DNA from: Ipomoea triloba
Lineage: Eukaryota; Streptophyta; Magnoliopsida; Solanales; Convolvulaceae
Assembly (NCBI RefSeq): GCF_003576645.1
Contig: NC_044923.1
Span: 12,089,993 to 12,153,992 of the forward strand
Direction of reading: 5' to 3'
DNA length: 64,000 nucleotides
Positions 11,901 through 24,752 of the stretch are shown piece by piece; position 1 is the first letter of the stretch; the number at the start of each line of letters is the position of its first letter. Made by a program: the position numbers and the translations under genes. The notes under the pieces were generated by a model. The model saw only the letters and a program-made list of their open reading frames with translations. It was not told the origin of the DNA and searched no databases.

Positions 11901-14456
11901 AATGGATATAGAATGACATACAAGTTGGAGGTGCACAGATATAGAATAGCACTAAATCATATGCTGATTTGCAAACTATACCTTATGTTAACTCCAACAT
12001 GGTGGGGGGTTGGGATGTTACTTCATGAATTACACAGGAAATGTCTAAAAATGTGGTGAATAGCAGTTCCTGGTATTAAAAAGTGGAAGCTTTGATCCCC
12101 TAAAGTGTGTTTGTCATACGTTGTGGGGATTACACAAATGCCAAATGTTGAAACAGTATGACAAAAAAAAAAAATGTAAGCTAACTTAAACCTGGTTTTC
12201 CCTCAGTGTGGTACTTACACACTTCCTAAGTAAGATTGATCATAATGCAATATCATATGGTCTGTAACCTTAAAGTCTCTGATAGTATGCACTATGCAAC
12301 ATGGAACTAACATGAAATGGAGCCCATTATAGTGTTTTCTACCCCAACTAAAACTGATATGTTTCAAATTGGACCAATTAGAACATTTGAAGAACCGAAG
12401 AATGTAGCATATACTTGAGATTGATACCTCTTTCCTAAGAGCACATGATCCCTGACGAAATATCTCCTGAACATCTTTTTTGTAGTTAATACCAAACTGT
12501 TGAAAAAGAAGTTCATTTTTCTCCTGTTTTTGAGTTCCCTACCAAAGAAGAAGAAAAAAAAAAAGAATAATTGAATATTGCATTTCAATCAATATCAACT
12601 TTCTCTTCAACTACATCTATGCTGAATATACCCAAATATATTATAGTAAGCTACTAAGCTTTAAGTGAACTATAAACCCATGTAAAGTAAACAAATTGTA
12701 AATTGCCTTTGAACAACAATCAAGTGGATGAAAGAAGACATGACGGCTGTGGGAATACTTAATTGAGAAAACTACAAGTAAGCCAAAATAAAAGAGCAGA
12801 AACATTAACTCCAAGTTGAATGATCTGATTACAGATAAATACATGAGAAAAAGTTAATATAAAAACTCCAAACTCACTGCATTTAAGTCATATGAATTAT
12901 AAGTGATTTGAATTACATGAGTCATATATGCTGGAAATCATTTAAATATAGAGGAAATGCCTCCCTGTCACCATGTTCCTGGAGTGAAAGAACAAATATT
13001 TATCAATCTCATATTCATATTTGAATCCTCCCTCTAAACAAATTGAATATTTTTCAATCCAAATGGATCAAGGGGATAATTATTATAAGCTGTTTTACTC
13101 CAAATGGATCAAGGGGATAATTATTATAAGCTGTTTTACTTTAATATGCAAGGTCACCATAAGAAATGCAAGTCAATTTCTTATTTATCATAGAACTGGG
13201 TTCCACACTGTCCTCTTTTTTTTTTGGGAAGGGGGGTTGTAAAATATTGAAGTAAATATTATGTATAACAGACTAAATGGCTACCACCTTCAGAATCAAT
13301 TTAGCCTCTATTTCAGGCTTTCCACATTTTACAAGCTCCCAAAAACAAGTAGCATACAGATTTTTTATGTGACCTGCAAAGAATAAGACTCTATAAAATA
13401 AGGCAGTAGTATCCATTTTGCAACATTTAATTGGAATTATACACTAGCTTACACTCATTTTGTCTCCAGGTGAGATATGCTTGAAGAACCTCCATTGATG
13501 CACAACGAATGACGCATGATTTAAATGAAGGAGGAATCCTTAGTTCCAGTTGAGGAAAAAAGTCCTTCCATTTGGTGACAAATACAGACGTGAAAAAAGA
13601 CACAATAAGGGAGTATATTTTGCTGCAAAGTATGATTACTAATGTATGATTACTTACAAATATTTCAAGGTTATCTGAAAGAAAGGGATACAAGACCATA
13701 TTACTTTTTTTTTTTTTTTACATTCTACACTTCTAATGTAATAAGACACTGCAAATATAAAACATTCAGACTATCAGGTAATGCAATACCTGGCTCGTCT
13801 CTGGTAAAATTTGGTTTCTTTCTTGAATACAAAACTGCAAAGGCAAAACAATAACACATATTAAGTTATAATACATGTACAGTGAAGAAAAGTAAAACAT
13901 AACACACTGTACCTAAACTCATCACTGAATCCATATGCAAATGCGATATCTGGAAACTCCTCCAGGATTGTAGTACTGCAAGCATTCATCAAGTGCAAGG
14001 CCTTTGCATCATACGGCTTGTCAAACTCATGAGCTTCTGAAAACCTAATGAAATGAATGCATAATCATAATTAAAACCCAAACACAAAATGTGGCAATCA
14101 CAATGAGTTTCATTTAAAAGGAGTTCTGAGGGCATCATAAATTTTTTTTTACGGTAAGTTGTACTAAATTACAAATTTTAATAGATTTGGCTATAATTGA
14201 CACAATACAAGAAGGTTTGAATTTTTTAAACCAATAGGCCAATTTTAAAATTAATTCATTGATGTTCAAATGTAACAACGAGAGAGAATTTTTTTAAATG
14301 AGAAAAAAATGGTAAACACATTCTTTCAACCATTGCCATGCATGTATATTACCTTCCAAAATCACGGCCATCTACGCGCACAACTATGATGTTGGGTACC
14401 ATGACTTCGTCTTCAACTTCAAATGACTTCACATACTCATACTTGCTGTTCGCCAT
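9000..14456 (-). CDS. THG1: tRNA-His guanylyltransferase, two-domain plant type, intact copy A
   Basis: Thirteen exons can be placed: 14456-14353, 14044-13913, 13834-13790, 13622-13453, 13373-13288, 12538-12428, 11891-11635, 10996-10865, 10792-10748, 10315-10146, 10004-9919, 9499-9395 and 9170-9000. All junctions are GT-AG and the total is 1614 nt (537 codons plus stop). The product has two tandem Thg1 domains. The first has [19 protein letters not shown] and [12 protein letters not shown]; the second has [23 protein letters not shown] and [12 protein letters not shown]. These carry the metal-binding Asp residues and the HINNLYN-type motif of the family. Thg1 adds G(-1) to the 5' end of tRNA-His by 3'-5' polymerisation, needed for histidylation. 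Exons 2-5 and 8-11 have identical lengths. The last codons differ from copy B: an extra base near 9018 shifts the frame and ends the protein about a dozen residues earlier. Confidence 0.95.
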
Positions 14457-14619
14457 GCCTGCGTGATTTTCAATTACTCCAAGTGCACAAGTTTAGTGTG
14501 GTATTAGACTATTAGGTATGAATTGAGGTGTCATATTCTCAAGGAATATGTTTATCCTAGTAGTCAACTTAAATCAATATAAGTGATTATAGAAGTTTTG
14601 AACATTGATCCTCCAAATC

Positions 14620-16140
14620 TGAAAGGCATTTTAATACTATGTATCATCCAACAACCACTCAACCCCAAACAGAGCTACAATTTTAGGTCAAAACCCTATC
14701 AAATGGTTTAATAAGGTATAACAAAACACAAAATCCAACAGAACAATGAACAGCAGAACACAATCTCTTTAGCTATTAGTAAGCAGTACAATTCCTTTTG
14801 ATTTTTCACATCTTCACCTTTTAAAATATCCTCATCCTTATGGCTTATTGGATTGCTCAATGCATCTCCGTGAATTTATGGTAGAATCCAATTACATGAC
14901 AACAAACAATTTAACATTATAACTCCACAGTTCAAAAACTAAGAAACAAAAACAAAAGGAACCAATTAACATAGCAATAGTACGTTTATAACTCTACAGT
15001 TCAAATATATGGGAGTGCTGGAGCTGCTGCTCTCCTCTATTGATGTTGGCCGTGAAGATGCGGTGGCGTGATAGCTGAAGGTGTGAAGTGGAGATGCGGA
15101 GTTGCCGTCTGATTTTTTGCAGAACGCGCAGAGGAGAATAGAGATCGGCGCTGGAGCATGAAGAGACCTGAAGGCTGAAGCTGCATTCTTCATTTTTTTT
15201 TTTTGTTTCACTAGAGAACGACGTCGTTCTTTAAACTGAATTGTATATATACTCATACTATTTTTATAATAAAAATAAATCAATTTCGAAATTAAATTTA
15301 TAAGTGGTAGGGGACTGACCAAACGGTTTGCTCCATTCACATGGGTGGAGACCGAATCCCAACCTCATACTTAAAGGGACGATGTTGGGATTCGGTCTCC
15401 ACCCATGTGAATGGAGCAAACCGTTTGGTCAGTCCCCTACCACTTATACTTATAAATTTAATTTCGAAATTGATTTATTTTTATTATAAAAATAGTATGA
15501 GTATATATACAATTCAGTTTAAAGAACGTCGTCGTTCTCTAGTGAAACAAAAAAAAAAATGAAGAATGCAGCTTCAGCCTTCAGGTCTCTTCATGCTCCA
15601 GCGCCGATCTCTATTCTCCTCTGCGCGTTCTGCAAAAAATCAGACGGCAACTCCGCATCTCCACTTCACACCTTCAGCTATCACGCCACTTCGCCACCGC
15701 ATCTTCACGACCAACATCAACAGAGGAGAGCAGCAGCTCCAGCACTCCCATATATTTGAACTGTAGAGTTATAAACGTACTATTGCTATGTTAATTGGTT
15801 CCTTTTGTTTTTGTTTCTTAGTTTTTGAACTGTGGAGTTATAATGTTAAATTGTTTGTTGTCATGTAATTGGATTCTACCATAAATTCACGGAGATGCAT
15901 TGAACAATCCAATAAGCCATAAGGATGAGGATATTTTAAAAGGTGAAGATGTGAAAAATCAAAAGGAACTGTACTGCTTACTAATAGCTAAAGAGATTGT
16001 GTTCTGCTGTTCATTGTTCTGTTGGATTTTGTGTTCTGTTATACCTTATTAAACCATTTGATAGGGTTTTGACCTAAAATTGTAGCTCTGTTTGGGGTTG
16101 AGTGGTTGTTGGATGATACATAGTATTAAAATGCCTTTCA
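14620..16140. repeat. Long inverted repeat: third, inverted partial copy of the THG1 5' flank
   Basis: Left arm 14620-15363 and right arm 15384-16140 are near-identical reverse complements separated by a 20-base loop. The right arm runs into the N gap. It is not a mere mirror of the left arm: at several sites (the gcgaagtggcg motif; acagaacac versus acaaaacac) it agrees better with copy B than with copy A. That argues for a genuine third paralogous copy, although its position next to the gap makes misassembly possible. Confidence 0.85.
14966..15193 (-). other. Possible leader ORF or 5' exon upstream of THG1 copy A
   Basis: An ATG at 15193 opens a 75-codon frame (start MKNAASAFRSLHAP, Ser/Ala/His-rich, few acidic residues) about 740 bases upstream of the THG1 start. 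Its composition resembles an organellar transit peptide, but no splice in frame to THG1 exon 1 is evident. In the inverted copy at 15559 the ATG is kept; in copy B (about 35349) it is lost in an A-run. It may be a 5' UTR exon with an upstream ORF. Low confidence that it is translated. Confidence 0.3.
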
Positions 16141-16869
16141 NNNNNNNNNNNNNNNNNNNNNNNNNNNNNNNNNNNNNNNNNNNNNNNNNNNNNNNNNNNN
16201 NNNNNNNNNNNNNNNNNNNNNNNNNNNNNNNNNNNNNNNNNNNNNNNNNNNNNNNNNNNNNNNNNNNNNNNNNNNNNNNNNNNNNNNNNNNNNNNNNNNN
16301 NNNNNNNNNNNNNNNNNNNNNNNNNNNNNNNNNNNNNNNNNNNNNNNNNNNNNNNNNNNNNNNNNNNNNNNNNNNNNNNNNNNNNNNNNNNNNNNNNNNN
16401 NNNNNNNNNNNNNNNNNNNNNNNNNNNNNNNNNNNNNNNNNNNNNNNNNNNNNNNNNNNNNNNNNNNNNNNNNNNNNNNNNNNNNNNNNNNNNNNNNNNN
16501 NNNNNNNNNNNNNNNNNNNNNNNNNNNNNNNNNNNNNNNNNNNNNNNNNNNNNNNNNNNNNNNNNNNNNNNNNNNNNNNNNNNNNNNNNNNNNNNNNNNN
16601 NNNNNNNNNNNNNNNNNNNNNNNNNNNNNNNNNNNNNNNNNNNNNNNNNNNNNNNNNNNNNNNNNNNNNNNNNNNNNNNNNNNNNNNNNNNNNNNNNNNN
16701 NNNNNNNNNNNNNNNNNNNNNNNNNNNNNNNNNNNNNNNNNNNNNNNNNNNNNNNNNNNNNNNNNNNNNNNNNNNNNNNNNNNNNNNNNNNNNNNNNNNN
16801 NNNNNNNNNNNNNNNNNNNNNNNNNNNNNNNNNNNNNNNNNNNNNNNNNNNNNNNNNNNNNNNNNNNNN
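16141..16869. other. Assembly gap (729 N)
   Basis: A run of N. Reading frames drawn across it are meaningless. It hides the left junction of copy B and the end of the inverted third copy. Confidence 1.
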
Positions 16870-17084
16870 AATTGGACAATGAGTCATCACATTGGACAGT
16901 TACAATCGAGAAGACATAAACTTCTATTTTAACAAGTATATAATATGAGTTCATTTCTCCAAAGTTCAAAGATCAAATCAGCTTCTTGGCTTACTAGTAG
17001 TTAAAGGGTAATTCGCAGAGTTATACATTCTCACTTCAGCAAATTAGATCAAGGCACTAAAGATCAGAATGAATCAACAAGCAC

Positions 17085-17087
17085 TAT

Positions 17088-17120
<33 letters not shown>

Positions 17121-17573
17121 ACTTACGAATCAATGAATCAATGAAATACTATATAAATATATAATCAATACATTCATACATTCATACGAATCAATGAATC
17201 ATACAGCAAATGTAAATGGAATTGCAAATCAATACAGCAAATCAATGAATCAATACATTACCTGCGGGCTGTGGGCTGTGGCCTGCGGGAGTGCGGGGTG
17301 TGGTCTGCGAGACTGCGACTCTGCGGACGGCGTCGGCAACTAGAGTCCGAAGTGGGAGGGCGGCGATGGGTGCTCGGAGGCGGACAGGCGGTGGCGACTG
17401 GCGAGTGCGGGGTGCTCGGAGATCGGAACTCGGAAGCCGGCGTGGCTGTGGCTGTCGGAGACTCGGAGTGTCGCCTGTCGGCGTTTGAAGGGCGACTTGC
17501 GTTGGAGTTTGAAGGGCGACCGTAGTTGCGTTGAATTAGGGATTTAGGGTTCCTGAAGTAGTGAAGTTAAAAG

Positions 17574-17604
<31 letters not shown>

Positions 17605-17629
17605 AATAATTGTCTAAATACTCTAAACT

Positions 17630-17670
<41 letters not shown>

Positions 17671-17824
17671 AAAAAATAACGGGCTAAGCCCGCGGCCCGC
17701 CAGGCCCGCCCCTCTTGGCCTGCGGGCCTGGCGGGGCGGGCCAAAAAAGCCCGCCTTTTGGCGGGCTTCAATTTCCGAAACCCGCCCCCTACCCCGGCGG
17801 GCTAAGCCCGTTTTGACGGCTCTA
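17085..17824. mobile_element. hAT-type element fragment replacing part of the copy B left flank
   Basis: From the T-run at 17091 to 17824 the sequence replaces about 520 bases found in copy A. The right end, read in reverse, starts TAGAGCCGTCAAAACGGGC, followed by alternating gggc/gccc motifs, a style typical of plant hAT termini. The interior has a GC-rich part (17260-17530) and two (TA)n tracts (17575-17665). The left terminus is not clear. Confidence 0.55.
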
Positions 17825-17864
17825 CCTAGGACATGGGAAATGTAGAAATAGAATTAGGCACGAG

Positions 17865-19160
17865 TAGTGGTGTCAAAGCGGGCCGGCCCGCCCCGTTAGG
17901 CCCGCCCCGCCGCGGGCCAATTTTTTCGCGGGCTTAACGGGCCAGGCCCATTAGGCCCGCGGGCCAAGAGTAAGGCAGCCCTAACCCGCCCCGCGCGGGT
18001 TCGCGGGCCGGCCCGCGGGCTTTTTTTTTTTTTTTTTTTTTACTTCAAAGTTAAAACAAATTAGTAAAGTCTACAAATACTAGCATTGCTAATTTTCAAT
18101 CCACCTTTAAAGTTAACTTTCAAAGTTTTTAAATTGAAAATAATAAAATAAATTAAAAATATTAATATTCAAAGTTCATAATTTCATGTTAATTTATTAA
18201 TCATTACATACTTTTAAAATAAATTAATTCAAAATTATATTATTTAATTCAAAATAAATTATTTATTTCATCTAAAATAAGTTAAATTTAATAATTAATT
18301 TCAATTCAAATCATTATTTTAAAACTTAACAATAATCTGGTACACATGCAGTTTAGCCCACACAAAATTTCAACCAAACAAATTCCTAAATAAATCAACG
18401 TATTGCTGCAGAATCAAAATAAAAATTCCTAAAATAAAAATAAAAGAAATTACTTGCACTTGTTGCAATTGGCGATCGGATTGTTGGACATGGTTCTATT
18501 CTCGCGGTTATGGGTGAGTATAATTACCGAAAAATAGATAAAATCGATAGCCGATAACCGAATCGACCGATAATTTCGATTATCGATCGGTTATCGGTTA
18601 TAAGACTATAAAAAAAAAAGCGTTTATTCGGTTTATCCTATTATTTATATATTATATATAAATATATAGATATTAGTAGTTACTGTATATATTAGTTTTA
18701 TAGTATATATTAGCTACTATATATATTAGTTACTATATATATATATATATATATATTAGTAGTTACTGTATATATTAGTTACTATATACAGTAACTACGT
18801 ACTAATATCTACTACGTATATATTTATATATAACTAATATATACAGTAGCTAATATATACTAGCTACTGTATATATTAGTTACTATATATATATGTATAT
18901 ATATATATTAGTTACAATATATATTAGTTACCTATAAATTTCAAGTATGTTATGTTTTACATCACTTTTATAATAAAAAATAGTTTTTAATTGTCGGGCT
19001 ATTAGGCTAGCCCATTTAATTTCGGGCTAGCCCTATCGGGTCATTGGGCTTAATGGTTTTGGGCTCATTGGGCTAATTGTTTATCGGGCTAACCCGTTAG
19101 GGCTGTAGCCCTGTCGGTTTTGGGCTAGCCCATCGGGTTCAGGCCCGATTGACATCCCTA
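17865..19160. mobile_element. hAT-like element(s) with GC-rich termini in copy B
   Basis: The left terminus TAGTGGTGTCAAAGCGGGCC at 17865 and the right terminus, reversed, TAGGGATGTCAATCGGGCC at 19160 are similar but not identical. The left half matches the element at 37325-38672. The right half, from about 18480, has ccgataaccgaatcg motifs of another family, so this may be two fused elements. A near-repeat of the flank (gcacgagta, 17858-17866 and 19167-19175) supports insertion, with 5 extra bases on the right. 18640-18960 is a simple AT repeat (tatattagttac). Confidence 0.65.
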
Positions 19161-21008
19161 ACGACTGCACGAGTATATTCGTATTCCTCAATCGCTGTTG
19201 GTGCTCTGGGTTCTGGTTGTTTGGACAACCCGGATGCCACGCGCACAACGTGTTCATTTGGTTGACAAATATTCATTTTTATTTTTATTTTTCACTTTTT
19301 CTTGCTCTCCTTCTTGGCTTCTTACCTTATCTAGTGATTCAAATTTGGGAATTTCCTCACATGATGACAATTGAAGCATGTGCTCCATCCCAACTAAAAG
19401 CCTAAGTTAATAGTTGGACTGCACATATTATATTTACAGCAAAATGCAATTAACCATACATATCACATATCCAACAAGTTAATCTTTCTTTCTAATTTCT
19501 GTTAGTAATATGATAAAAAGGACATTGACACATTAACAAAAATTGACATGTTATCTGTCAACTCTGTAGTAATCGAATTATGAAATAATTAGTACTTTTT
19601 TTTCTTCAAATTTGTACGTTTGTATGAAGTTGTTTCCAATTCAAAAACGGAATTGGATGTTCTCGAACACTATTTGAGCAACAAAAGGACAAATGTTGCA
19701 TAACATGACATATCATGAGTGATTAACTATATAATAAAAGCACAAACATGTTACCCTAAAAAGAGGTGATTGAGTGGTGGACCATAACTCTTAGTCATAA
19801 TCCAAAGTTTTTGTCAATACTTTTTCAATTGAACTCAGTACATGGCGTACATGATTTATTGCATAGAAGTGAGATTAACGATAATTTTAAACACAACCTA
19901 GCACCTAACCCATAGCTTCATTAGCTTGGTAGTTGGTAAACTCCAGCTATTCACAGACTAGTACCATCTCGAATATGAAATGCTATCTTTCTACCGCCTG
20001 TATTGCTTATAGCAACCCCATCTATGGTTGTTTCTTGACTTTTTACGGAGTGCAACATGAGGTGGAAGAAAGAGAATGTAAGAGAGAAAATTAAGAATGT
20101 CTAATATTTAAATTTTTTTAGAGGTCCACAAACAGGAAGAGAAATACGTGTGAAATACATTGAGACGCACTCAAATGAAGCGTGCACTAGTAAAATACGT
20201 GTGAAACACACTGAGCTATGCCTAAAATTACACGCGCCAACTAAATGTGTGAAAAAGCAGCTTGTTATATATTTTTTTCTTTTTTCTACCCCTTTCATTT
20301 TCTCTTTCATAATCATATCTATTAAAAAAAAACAACAAAAATACTAACTATTGATGTTGCTCACTGAGAATGAAATTTCCCACACGGTTAGGCAGCCTAC
20401 AGATTGGACCAGGACTGCTATCCAAACTGCGGCTGCCTGCCTCTCTCTCGTTTTGTAGTATTTTGTATTTTAATTGTAAATTAATTAGAATTTGACTTTT
20501 GAAAAAAAAATTATGAATATTTATGTGTGCTGGTTCATCCTACCACCGGTTAAATTTATTTAGGAATTCTGTTATATAGAGTCCTATTTCTACTCTCTAG
20601 TGTGACAAATGACGATGGATATAGTATGTCAATGATAGTATTACTTTTTTATTTTTAAAAAAATAAAAATTAGGGTAAATTTAAAAGTAGAAATAATATA
20701 TTTTCCTTTAAATTTTTTTAGTCGTAACCCACTCTACTATTTGATAAACTCGGCTAAGATTGCCGGTACCGCAATAACTAATAACTAATAACCAGTAACA
20801 AGATCTCCCAACCAAACCAATTAAGTGAGAAAATGGAACAATATAATATAATGCAAACTCTCATAGTGAAGCAAATACCAAGCATTACAGTACAATTACT
20901 CAAAAACACAAACTACCAAAGAATATAATGGTACAAGTCAGTCAAAAGCTGCTCCCTCTCGATCGAGTAGAAATGATGCATTGTATGCCCCTATGATGCT
21001 GTCGGAAA

Positions 21009-21435
21009 TTAGATTCCGAAACCAGCCATAGATAATGTTGCAGCGAATACGAGGAAACCCAGAAAACGGAAAGAAGCTTTCACCGCCGTGCCATCATCAG
21101 CCGCCGATGAGGGGCCGCCCGCTGTTGTCGAGGGAACCGTTTTAGACCCTGCCGGCGTGTTGGGAACTTGAGGCGGCGTTTCCTTCGCCTCCGACGGCGG
21201 CGGCGCTAGGGAACCAACCGGAGAACTCGCCGGCACAGCAGCTTCAATTTTAAACACCATTAACAACCGTAAGAGAGTGTTTATCATGTAATATATATAA
21301 TATATAAAACATAACCGAGTCAACCTATCCAAGTTGATTACAAATTTACAAGTAACTTATTATACTTCTTCCTTTTAGCTGATCAGTTATGAAAATTTAA
21401 CCTAATTTACTTTTTCTTGATCTAAGATTCATAAC

Positions 21436-21496
<61 letters not shown>

Positions 21497-22175
21497 TGTT
21501 CATGGGTCGCGCCTTTCTGTGCGACCGTGCGGTTTACACCACTCAAATAACATCGAGTGGTGTATTTATATTAAGAAATGCATTTTCATTGTGGTGCATT
21601 TCGTAACATTGAGTTATGCATCTCTTAACACTGAGTGGTGTAAACCGCATCCCGTGCGGCCGCGCAGTTTACCGCACTCAATGTTAAGAAATGCACCACA
21701 ATGAAAATGTATTTCTTAATATGAAATGCACTTATTTGTGTGGTGCATTTCTTAACATGTGTAAATAGCACGGTAAGGCGCGGCCACATGACCCTATATA
21801 TATATATATATATAAAGGTGTAGAGACCATTGCATTGGCTGACCGGAGGAGTTTGAACGTTGCAGGCGGCTGGCAAGGCGAGGGCGAGACTTTGGTTAAT
21901 ATTCACGCCGAGATTCGAACCTCCGCCGTTGAGCAACAGGCAAATTAAAGGCACTGCGGGTTGGACTGAACCACGCCGGAGAGCTGCCTGCAGCACGACG
22001 GCGACGGCGCCGACAAATTCCCGGTGACGTAAGTCAAGCACGGCGTCAAACCAACCAGCGCGCTCATGCAGGCGTTAGACTGAGCCGTCGCTCCGTTCCA
22101 CAGCATCATCATGGCGACAACAGCCACGACTAAACCCACCTTGGAAGCCATTGCAAGAAACCTTGACGACGACAA
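21009..22175 (-). pseudogene. LTPG-like, copy B, frameshifted
   Basis: Exon 1 starts at 22175 (MSSSRFLAMASKVG) with the same signal peptide and the first five cysteines of the LTP domain. A 5-base insertion (near 21941-21945) then creates a stop right after PQCL, removing CLC-C and the last two cysteines. The intron donor is also damaged: gtaaga in copy A is gtctct here, near 21827. Exon 2 (21241-21009) is intact and encodes the Pro-rich linker and the complete hydrophobic GPI-attachment tail (FRFLGFLVFAATLSMAG), which copy A has lost. The lesions of the two copies are therefore complementary. A functional protein from this copy is unlikely. Confidence 0.88.
21436..21795. mobile_element. MITE plus (TA)n in the LTPG-B intron
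   Basis: A long (TA)n run (21440-21495) is followed by several inverted modules with tgcggtttacacc, gagtggtgta and tgcaccacaatg, ending ggcgcggccacatgaccc. It is an enlarged version of the copy A intron element, with internal re-duplication. Confidence 0.6.
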
Positions 22176-22703
22176 TTAAGGATCGAATGTATGAAGAATT
22201 GAGGTCAGATGCAGGTTGGGAAATTGGAGTTTGAGTGAGGGAGTAGAGCAATGATGTGTGCAATTTAAATGCGAAGAATCATGTTCATAATACAGATGGG
22301 TAGGTTTTGGTTGGCCAACTCTAACGACGATGATTTGTTTTTGCTAATTAGATGCTGGTTCCATAACTAAACCGGTTTAATTAATAGGATTATTGTTGGA
22401 TGATGATGATAACTACCCATACTTGGAATTGTGACAAGTGTTTGGTGTACTGTGATGATAATTACTATACCCACCCTATGACCCTAAACCTGTTAATGAA
22501 TTTTGCTAAAAGTCAGAAGAATTAATGGGTTTTAATGATAATAATGGCTGGTTTGATTGGTAAAACAAACAATGAGCTTAAGATTGTTACGAGAATCTCT
22601 AGCCAATATCTAAAGGTGTGCATGCAATAAACTTGCACAATGTTTATTTTAAGGCTTTAATGGTCATATTTTAGATATGGACTAATGATCAAATGAGTTT
22701 ATC

Positions 22704-22829
22704 TGCCAATGACCTTGTGGTCTGGTGGCATCAAGTTGTTCTCTCATATGGGAGGTTGTGGGTTCTCGCTTTAGTGGAGGCGAAGTACTCACAAACAAAT
22801 ACTGCATTGTAAGTTTGTAACAGTATCAT
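22704..22829 (+). mobile_element. tRNA-derived SINE, copy B
   Basis: Orthologue of the SINE at 8077, with the same A-box-like gtggtctggtgg and tail actgcattgtaag. A small deletion removes the duplicated cacgaacct motif of copy A. Confidence 0.7.
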
Positions 22830-23267
22830 TTTGCATGTATCATCGGTCCATGGATAGATCTCATAGTTAATTTTGTTTTCTAAGGAATTAAGGTTGTGCT
22901 TGAAAATCAGTAAAATATTTTCTGGAAAATGAGGCATTAAAAAAATTCATTATAAATTTGATGCAACAAAAAGTAATTATGATTTTTAGATACAAAAATT
23001 ATGTTTTACCCACTTGAGACATTACTAAAGTTGGCTACCAATTCTCATAGCCTAGCATCTATTGCGATTTGGATTCTGTCAATCTTGTGGCCTTGACCAA
23101 ACTATTTGAACTCTTTGAAGACAAATTATATCGTGAATTTTGAATCCATTTTACAATATGAACCCAACAAAGTTCATTTTTAATATATTCTAAGTTATTT
23201 TTTATATATTCATTATATTTTTGTACATGTCCATTTTTAATATACTAGTACACTAAAAATGATTATG

Positions 23268-24752
23268 TCTACTATACTAATAAGAGCCAAAGAGAGTTAG
23301 GCCTAAAATGGGTAGAAAAAATGGCGGTTAAATTATTTAATCAAATGGATGGTTTAGATGAATTATTTAATCAAATAGATGGTTAAGATAATTCAGATTA
23401 ATATTATTAATAGAGATTACCTAATTTAACCTTACCTTTATGATTATCCGTTAAGTGTTCCGTTAAATATTTTCTTCTCCGTTAATATTCCGTTAACTTT
23501 TAACTTACCCATTAATTTCTATAAGAAAGATCTTAGGTTCGAACCCCATCTCAATAAAATTTGACATAATTAAGTTTCTCACTCTATTTACTCTTATTAA
23601 ATTAAATAAATTATTAGCTACAACAAAAAATGATAAATATGTATTTCTTTAATTTAGAATTATGTGTCTACAATACCTTTATTTGCAAAAATTATTCATT
23701 ATCAAAAAATTAAATTAAATAAGAGAAATAATTTCATTAATTATATTGTCTTTATTTTCTCTCATGCAAAGATTCTTTACATTCAAATTTATCAATTGAT
23801 ATTCATTACATTGTCCATTATCTTATTTTTACAATACATTGTAATTAAATATCAAAGTTATAGTACAAAATAATGTTATATATTTATCTACCAAGTATTT
23901 TATTAATACTATGAAAAATAAATTTTAAAATAATTTGAATCTAATTATATTAACTACTTGGAGATTGGTTGACAAAGAGAGTACTCAAATAACCCAACAA
24001 ATTGAAGCGGAATCGCTCTATTTTACTCTTATTGAATTAAATAAATTAGTAGTTACACCAAAAAAATGGTACATATGTATTTCTTTAATTCCATAAAAAA
24101 AAAATAAAAAAGAATAGTTTGAAACCAATCATATTAAGTACTTGGGGGATTTGTTGACAATGAAAGTACTCAAATAATCCATTACCCAACAAATTGAAGT
24201 GAGAAACTACCTTTTAATATTTTTGGAATATATAATATTTTAAATTTTAAATTTTTTATTAATTTATTTAATCTTTTTTTCTTAAACTAGGGATTTCTTT
24301 GTCCACAATAACTCATTCAACAATAATGGTTGAACCAAATGAACCCAAGCAGAACAACTAAAGGAAAGTCCATAGCTCCTATATCATAATCTCATTGCAT
24401 GACGTTGTCAACTATGCTACCAACAATGTTACTCAAAAGAGAATTAAGAACACTTAGAAAATTCAAATAAAAAGTACGTAGTAGTATTTATTTAGACTAT
24501 CATTTTTAGACCAAATATTTAGACTATCGATTTTACAAGGTTGCAAACATTTATTTTAGTAATAATTATAATGAATTTTCTATATTATCTTGGATTCATA
24601 TACTTTGAGTTAGATATTTAAATAAAAAAATTCGACATTCAATTACCATGTATAAACTTCTCCTATATAATCTTGCATTATATACTTTCAAATATTTATT
24701 TAAATATAAATATTGGGCATTAACCATACGCGCAATGGGCGTATAAAACTAG
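23268..24752 (+). mobile_element. Non-autonomous Helitron in copy B
   Basis: The insert starts TCTACTATACTAATAAG after gattatg and ends with a short hairpin (tacgcgcaatgggcgta) followed by aaaCTAG before T, the typical Helitron 5'-TC and CTRR-T 3' ends. Copy A has the unfilled site near 8656. No Rep/helicase coding sequence is present; the interior is AT-rich. Confidence 0.82.

Larger units (their letters stand above)
2475..15302. repeat. Segmental duplication, copy A
   Basis: Sequence from about 2475 to 15302 matches 16880-35761 in the same order and orientation, including all THG1 exons and introns, both LTPG exons and the intergenic DNA. The right breakpoint is at 15302, where copy A enters a palindromic hinge while copy B continues to 35761 and then diverges. 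Copy A alone has a nested transposon at 4530-6031. The gene-free stretch 3200-4529 holds only duplicated intergenic DNA, matching about 19200-20568. Confidence 0.93.

Noticed and set aside
11637..12059. 140-codon plus-strand frame, repeated at 31851
   Set aside because: Antisense of THG1 exon 7 and adjacent intron; no similarity of its own recognised.
16049..16969. Long open frames on both strands
   Set aside because: They consist of the 729-base N run.
17271..17525. GC-rich open frames near 17.3 kb
   Set aside because: Inside a hAT-type insertion, low complexity, no domain.
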